NCBI GenBank assembly: GCA_007121175.1
Contig: SKMG01000101.1
Location: forward strand, 1 to 17,188
DNA length: 17,188 bases
Origin: Trueperaceae bacterium
GTDB taxonomy: Bacteria > Deinococcota > Deinococci > Deinococcales > Trueperaceae
Direction of reading: 5' to 3'
This document shows positions 13,806 to 17,188 of the stretch, in pieces; the first letter of the stretch is position 1, and each line of letters begins with the position of its first letter. The notes under the pieces are model-generated. The model did no database searches. It saw only the letters and a program-made list of their open reading frames with translations, and had not been told where the DNA came from. A program made the translations under genes and the position numbers.

Positions 13806-14735
13806 ATGGAACTGGCGATCCGCAACCGCGATCTGACGAAGCACTACGGCCGCACGCGGGCGTTGGAATCGCTCGACTTGGAGGTGCCTCGGGGCGTGGT
13901 GTTCGGCTGCTTGGGCCCGAATGGCGCCGGCAAGACCACCTGGATCCGCTCATTGGTCGGGCTGCTCAGGCCGACCCGCGGCCGCGCGGAGGTGTTCGGT
14001 ATCGACGTGACCGAGCGCCCGAACGAGGTCCAGGCCCGGATCGGCTACCTACCCGGCGAGTTCAACGCCGACGACGACCTCACGGCCGAGGAGTACCTGC
14101 GCTTCCTCGGAAGCGTGCGCGGCCAGCACGATCGCGACCGGTTCAGGAGCATTGCAGAGCGCCTGGAGCTCGATCTCGGGCGACGCTTCGGCGACCTGTC
14201 GCACGGCAACCGGCAGAAAGTCGGCATCGCCCAGGCGTTCATGAGCGAACCAGAACTGCTCATCCTCGACGAGCCCACCAGCGGTCTCGATCCGCTCGTA
14301 CAGCGCGAGTTCCTGCAGATGCTGCGCGAGGTGCGAGCCGAAGGCCGTACGGTCGTGCTCTCGTCACACGTCGTCTCGGAGGTCGAGGCCGTCGCCGACG
14401 CGGTCGGCATCCTGCGCGAGGGGCGCCTGGTGGTCGCGGACGCCATGGAGGAGCTGAAGGGCAGTGCCCGCCGTCGGATCGAGCTCACGTTCGCCGAACC
14501 GCCGCCTGCCACCGTGCTCCAGGAGGTTCCCGGCGTGCGTGAACTGCGCTTCGACGGGCGCACGGCGCGGCTCGTGGTCGAGGGTTCCACCGCCGACCTC
14601 GTCGCGGCCCTTGCGCGCTACCGGGTGGAGGACGTCGTCAGCCACGTACCCGACCTAGAGGAGGTGTTCCTCCACCACTACCGCACCGGGGGGAGGCAGG
14701 ATGACGGTGCCGATCTTCAGCAAGACCCTCCGTGA
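13806..14735 (+). CDS. ABC-2 type exporter, ATP-binding protein
   Basis: A 309-residue ABC ATPase with Walker A GPNGAGKTT (37-45), signature LSHGNRQ (131-137), Walker B LLILDEPTSGLDP with D155 and E156, and the H-loop in SSHVVSE. The C-terminal roughly 80 residues form the mixed alpha/beta extension usual for ATPases of ABC-2 exporters (CcmA/YadG/NatA-like), ending VPDLEEVFLHHY. It should energise the membrane protein encoded next, with which it overlaps by 35 bases. The substrate is not predictable from sequence: drugs, lipids, polysaccharide or others. The ATG at 13806 is the only good start, although no Shine-Dalgarno is seen. Confidence 0.92.
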   Translation: MELAIRNRDLTKHYGRTRALESLDLEVPRGVVFGCLGPNGAGKTTWIRSLVGLLRPTRGRAEVFGIDVTERPNEVQARIGYLPGEFNADDDLTAEEYLRFLGSVRGQHDRDRFRSIAERLELDLGRRFGDLSHGNRQKVGIAQAFMSEPELLILDEPTSGLDPLVQREFLQMLREVRAEGRTVVLSSHVVSEVEAVADAVGILREGRLVVADAMEELKGSARRRIELTFAEPPPATVLQEVPGVRELRFDGRTARLVVEGSTADLVAALARYRVEDVVSHVPDLEEVFLHHYRTGGRQDDGADLQQDPP

Positions 14736-15492
14736 CCAACGCTGGGCGCTGGTGCTATGGAGCCTCGGAATCGGTGCGCTGCTGCTCGTGATGGCCGCGC
14801 TGTGGCCAACGGTGCGCGACCTCATCGACGCCGATCTGCTCGCGGCACTGCCCGAGGCGCTCGTCGAGCTGTTCGACATCGACGACATGGTGACCGGCGT
14901 CGGGTTCCTCAACACCGAAGTCTTCAGCATCCTGATGCCCGGGCTCTTCATCGCCTACGGCGTCGGCCGCGGCGCTCACGCCATCGCCGGCGAGGAGCAG
15001 GACGGCACGCTCGAGGTCGTGCTGGTCAGCCGCCTGTCGCGATCTCGCATCGCGCTCGAGAAGGCCGCGGCGCTAGCTGTCTCGCTCACCGTGCTCGGTG
15101 CGGTCGGGTTCGCCTTCACCCTGCTCGCCTCGAGCCTCGCTGACATGGGCATCCCAGCCTCCTACGCGGCGAACGGTGCGCTGGCCATGATGCTGATCGG
15201 GCTGCAGCACGGGGCGCTGGCCTTCGCTGTCGGCGCGGCCAGCGGCCGCCGGGGCCTCGCGGTCGGTGTGGCGGCCACCGTGGCGGTGATGGGCTACGTG
15301 CTGCACGTCGCAGGCGTCCTGGTCGACGGGCTCGAGGCGTGGCAGCCGCTGTCGCCGTTCACCCAGGCGATCGCGGCAGGACCGCTCTCGGACACCGTTC
15401 CGCTCGGGTTCGCTTGGCTTGCGCTGGCTGCGGTCGTCTTCGTGGTCGCCGCGCTGCCGCGCTTCACCCGGCGCGACGCCGCGGCGAGCTGA
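14701..15492 (+). CDS. ABC-2 type exporter, permease
   Basis: A 263-residue integral membrane protein with about six spans (roughly 16-36, 70-90, 122-146, 157-180, 184-208, 234-253). GEEQDGTLE at 97-105, between spans 2 and 3, is the conserved cytoplasmic loop of ABC-2 permeases that contacts the ATPase. The ATG at 14701 follows a GGGGGGAGGCAGG purine-rich ribosome site and overlaps the ATPase gene by 35 bases, so the pair is translationally coupled. It probably works as a homodimer with two ATPase subunits, because no second permease is present. Confidence 0.9.
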   Translation: MTVPIFSKTLRDQRWALVLWSLGIGALLLVMAALWPTVRDLIDADLLAALPEALVELFDIDDMVTGVGFLNTEVFSILMPGLFIAYGVGRGAHAIAGEEQDGTLEVVLVSRLSRSRIALEKAAALAVSLTVLGAVGFAFTLLASSLADMGIPASYAANGALAMMLIGLQHGALAFAVGAASGRRGLAVGVAATVAVMGYVLHVAGVLVDGLEAWQPLSPFTQAIAAGPLSDTVPLGFAWLALAAVVFVVAALPRFTRRDAAAS

Positions 15493-15555
15493 GCGCGGGC
15501 CGCTGGTCACGCCGGGCCGGGCGGTACGGCCGCACGAGCCTCCGGGTCCCCGGTG

Positions 15556-15561
15556 TACCGT
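15556..15561 (+). promoter_or_regulatory. Possible TANNNT element before the second hydrolase
   Basis: TACCGT (15556-15561) ends 10 bases before ATG 15572. A GGGGA (15562-15566) 5 bases before the ATG could instead serve as a weak Shine-Dalgarno. No -35 is apparent, so either a leaderless or a short-leader transcript is possible. Confidence 0.3.
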
Positions 15562-15571
15562 GGGGACGCTG

Positions 15572-16339
15572 ATGCCCACCAGTTCACCGACGATCGGACC
15601 CTTCCGGCGGCCCGGCCTCGTGCTGATCCACGGAGCATTCCACACCGCGCGCTGCTGGGCACCGACCGTGGCAGAGCTCGAGCGGATCGCTCCAGCGCTC
15701 CGCGTCGTGGCGGTCGACCTGCCAGGGCGCGGTGCGTCGCCGGGCGATCTCGGCTCGCTCACCATCGCGCAGTGCGCCGAGCACGTCGTCGAGCAGATCG
15801 AGCGCGCCGGCCTCGACGAGGTCGTCGTCGTCGCCCACTCGCTCGGGGGGTTGACTGCTCCGGCCGTCGTCGAGTCCCTGGGCGCGGCGCGCGCCGCTCG
15901 GCTGGTGCTGATCGCAGCCGTCGTCCCACGTGAGGGCACCTCCAACCTCGAGACGATCCCGCGCCCAGTTCGCTGGCTCATCAGGAGGGCGCTCAGACCC
16001 GGGCGTCCCGTCAGACCCCCGAGGCCGAGTCTTGCGAGCCTCTTCTTCTGCAACGGTATGTCGCCCGGGCAGCGCCAGTTGGTGCTCGACCAGCTATGCC
16101 CCGAGGCACCGGGTCCCTTCCACGAACGGGTGACTCGAGCGGGGGTCCCCGCCTCCGTGCCGCGAACCTGGCTCCTCACGCTGAAGGACCGAGCCAACCC
16201 GCCGCGGCAGCAGCGCGCGGCGTTGGCCAATCTCGGCGGCGCCTACGAAGTTCTCGAGATCGACACCTGTCACGACGCGATGGTGAGCGAGCCCAGGAGG
16301 CTCGCGTCGATCCTCGCCGAGCGCTGCGCTCTTCACTAG
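15572..16339 (+). CDS. Alpha/beta hydrolase
   Basis: A 255-residue cytoplasmic hydrolase with a complete triad: oxyanion motif HGAFHTARCW (20-29), nucleophile elbow AHSLGG with S90, acid D206 in TLKDRANPP, and H234 in CHDAMVSEPRRL. The VVAVDLPGRGAS strand is also typical. The small size, HGAxHxxxCW and CHDAMxSxP resemble the group containing plant methylesterases/hydroxynitrile lyases and bacterial EstC-like esterases; the substrate is unknown. ATG 15572 is preferred for the GGGGA before it; GTG 15560 is in frame and would add four residues. It lies 79 bases after the exporter and ends in a CTAG shared with the opposing gene. Confidence 0.85.
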   Translation: MPTSSPTIGPFRRPGLVLIHGAFHTARCWAPTVAELERIAPALRVVAVDLPGRGASPGDLGSLTIAQCAEHVVEQIERAGLDEVVVVAHSLGGLTAPAVVESLGAARAARLVLIAAVVPREGTSNLETIPRPVRWLIRRALRPGRPVRPPRPSLASLFFCNGMSPGQRQLVLDQLCPEAPGPFHERVTRAGVPASVPRTWLLTLKDRANPPRQQRAALANLGGAYEVLEIDTCHDAMVSEPRRLASILAERCALH

Positions 16340-16899
16340 CCGTCGCCGAGACCGCGTCGTGACCGCGTCTCGAACACCGAGACACCGACCTGGAGCAGTT
16401 CGTCGTGCATGCGGCCGAGGCCGTACAGTAGCGCGTCGACGCCGAGGTCGAAGGCCTCGACCAGTCGCTCTGGGCGCCCGTCGAAGAGCGGCGCGGAGAA
16501 GCTGACGCTGATGAGCGCGCCGTGCTCGCCGTCATCGTCGTCCTCCAAGACCGGTGAGACACGAGCGAGGCGCCGGTCCGCAGGGCCGGGGGCGGCCGAG
16601 TCGATCAGGAAGCGCACGTGATCGACGCGCCCATGCAGGTAGTTCGCGAGCTCGAAGGTCCGAGCCATCGCTCCTGGGTAGCGCGCCGAATCGACGCGCA
16701 GAACGTCGCAGAGCTCGAGCACCAGCGTCTGAGGCGTGACCTCTTCGACGATCAGATCGAAGCGGTAACCCTCTAAGTCGAATCGAACGCGAGTGTCGCC
16801 ATTCGCTGTCAAGTCGGCCTCGACGAGTCGCAGCCCGCGAGGCGAGAAGGCCTCGAGGACGATGTCCGCGACGGTTCTGACGGCCGCTGTCCGCATCAT
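16336..16899 (-). CDS. Hypothetical protein, possibly YbjN-like (type III secretion chaperone-like fold)
   Basis: A 187-residue soluble acidic protein without signal peptide or membrane span. It has an alternating strand/helix pattern with VRFDLEGYRFDLIVEE near residues 33-48, a FELANYLHGRVDHVRFLI stretch in the middle, and a long C-terminal helix; this order (small beta sheet, ANxxNxxxxxG-like helix, second sheet) resembles YbjN-family proteins, but no diagnostic motif proves it. Function is unknown. Two tandem ATG codons (16899 and 16896) follow GGGAG with a 10-base gap; the frame stays open far upstream, but no better start signal exists there. It converges with the hydrolase gene, and the two TAG stop codons interlock in the palindrome CTAG (16336-16339). 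Confidence 0.75.
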   Translation of the reverse strand: MMRTAAVRTVADIVLEAFSPRGLRLVEADLTANGDTRVRFDLEGYRFDLIVEEVTPQTLVLELCDVLRVDSARYPGAMARTFELANYLHGRVDHVRFLIDSAAPGPADRRLARVSPVLEDDDDGEHGALISVSFSAPLFDGRPERLVEAFDLGVDALLYGLGRMHDELLQVGVSVFETRSRRGLGDG

Positions 16900-16964
16900 C
16901 AGATCACGACTCCCGTCGCCTGCCAGAAGGCTCGCCGCGCGAACGCCCTCGCAAAGGCAGCTTG

Positions 16965-16970
16965 ATTGTA
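16965..16970 (-). promoter_or_regulatory. Likely -10 box of the YbjN-like gene
   Basis: TACAAT on the minus strand (16970-16965) is one mismatch from TATAAT. It would place transcription start about 60 bases before ATG 16899. The -35 region is poor (CGTTCA at 17 bases spacing), so the call rests on the -10 and its position. Confidence 0.4.
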
Positions 16971-17089
16971 GTCCAATGCCGCTCCGCTGAACGCAGATGA
17001 GCGGCGTGCTGCATAGACGCCACAGTCCGCGAGGGCACCGGTCGTGGAGGTGTCGGTCGGCGGCGCGCGCATCGCGAGCCTCGCTCCCG

Positions 17090-17119
17090 TTGACCGGGGC
17101 GCAGCGCGGCGCGTACACT
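17090..17119 (+). promoter_or_regulatory. Sigma-70 promoter, leaderless type, at the right end
   Basis: TTGACC (17090-17095) and TACACT (17114-17119) are 18 bases apart. The ATG at 17127 begins 7 bases after the -10 box, where transcription itself would start, and no Shine-Dalgarno precedes it. This is the arrangement known for leaderless genes in Deinococcota. Confidence 0.6.
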
Positions 17120-17126
17120 CCTGGGC

Positions 17127-17188
17127 ATGCTGCGCGCCCATGAGCGAGCGTGGAGGATGCGCCGGCGCCTGCGGGTGATCGCCCGGCG
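17127..17188 (+). CDS. Start of an unidentified gene (3' end outside window)
   Basis: From ATG 17127 the frame is open to the window end, giving MLRAHERAWRMRRRLRVIAR and onward. The visible part is strongly basic, as at the N-terminus of a membrane or nucleic-acid-binding protein, but too short to classify. Support comes mainly from the well-placed promoter directly upstream; the gene is divergent from the YbjN-like gene across about 227 bases. Confidence 0.5.
   Translation, partial: MLRAHERAWRMRRRLRVIAR

Noticed and set aside
13661..14542. 293-residue + strand frame over the exporter ATPase start
   Set aside because: Out of frame with the ABC ATPase, which has Walker A, signature and Walker B in the correct order.

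Overview
This is a GC-rich bacterial window that most resembles the Deinococcota, probably a Truepera-like lineage rather than Thermus or Deinococcus themselves. Three things point there: a type IV pilus assembly ATPase of the Thermus PilF type with a triplicated MshEN (GSPII) N-terminal region; a sugar-binding protein that matches, from memory, the Thermus glucose/mannose-binding protein over long stretches; and TANNNT motifs placed a few bases before start codons, the leaderless-promoter arrangement known in Deinococcota. The lineage is an inference without a database search.

Left part (1-4043): the C-terminus of an alpha/beta hydrolase, then a sugar ABC import operon (binding protein, MalF-type and MalG-type permeases) with no ATPase gene. 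The operon has a TATAAT promoter, a possible small leader ORF, and a strong GC hairpin between the binding protein and the permeases. Middle (4044-8465): a YqeG-like HAD phosphatase whose 3' end overlaps the start of pilF, followed by pilT. These are the extension and retraction motors of type IV pili.

Right of pilT (8527-13583) lie four paralogous PAS-coiled coil-GGDEF diguanylate cyclases, here called DGC1 to DGC4, with orientations -, -, +, -. All keep GGDEF and an RxxD inhibitory site. DGC3 has lost several coupling and phosphate-contact residues and may be a degenerate or receptor-type copy. Because MshEN domains bind c-di-GMP and PilF lies beside this array, the pilus motors and the cyclases plausibly form one c-di-GMP-controlled motility and adhesion locus. 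This is the most interesting part of the window.

Far right (13584-17188): a two-gene ABC-2 exporter, a second alpha/beta hydrolase convergent with a YbjN-like gene (their stop codons interlock in CTAG), and the first codons of another + strand gene behind a good promoter. I see no tRNA, rRNA, insertion sequence, CRISPR array or prophage. Large antisense ORFs over the real genes are products of GC-rich codon use.
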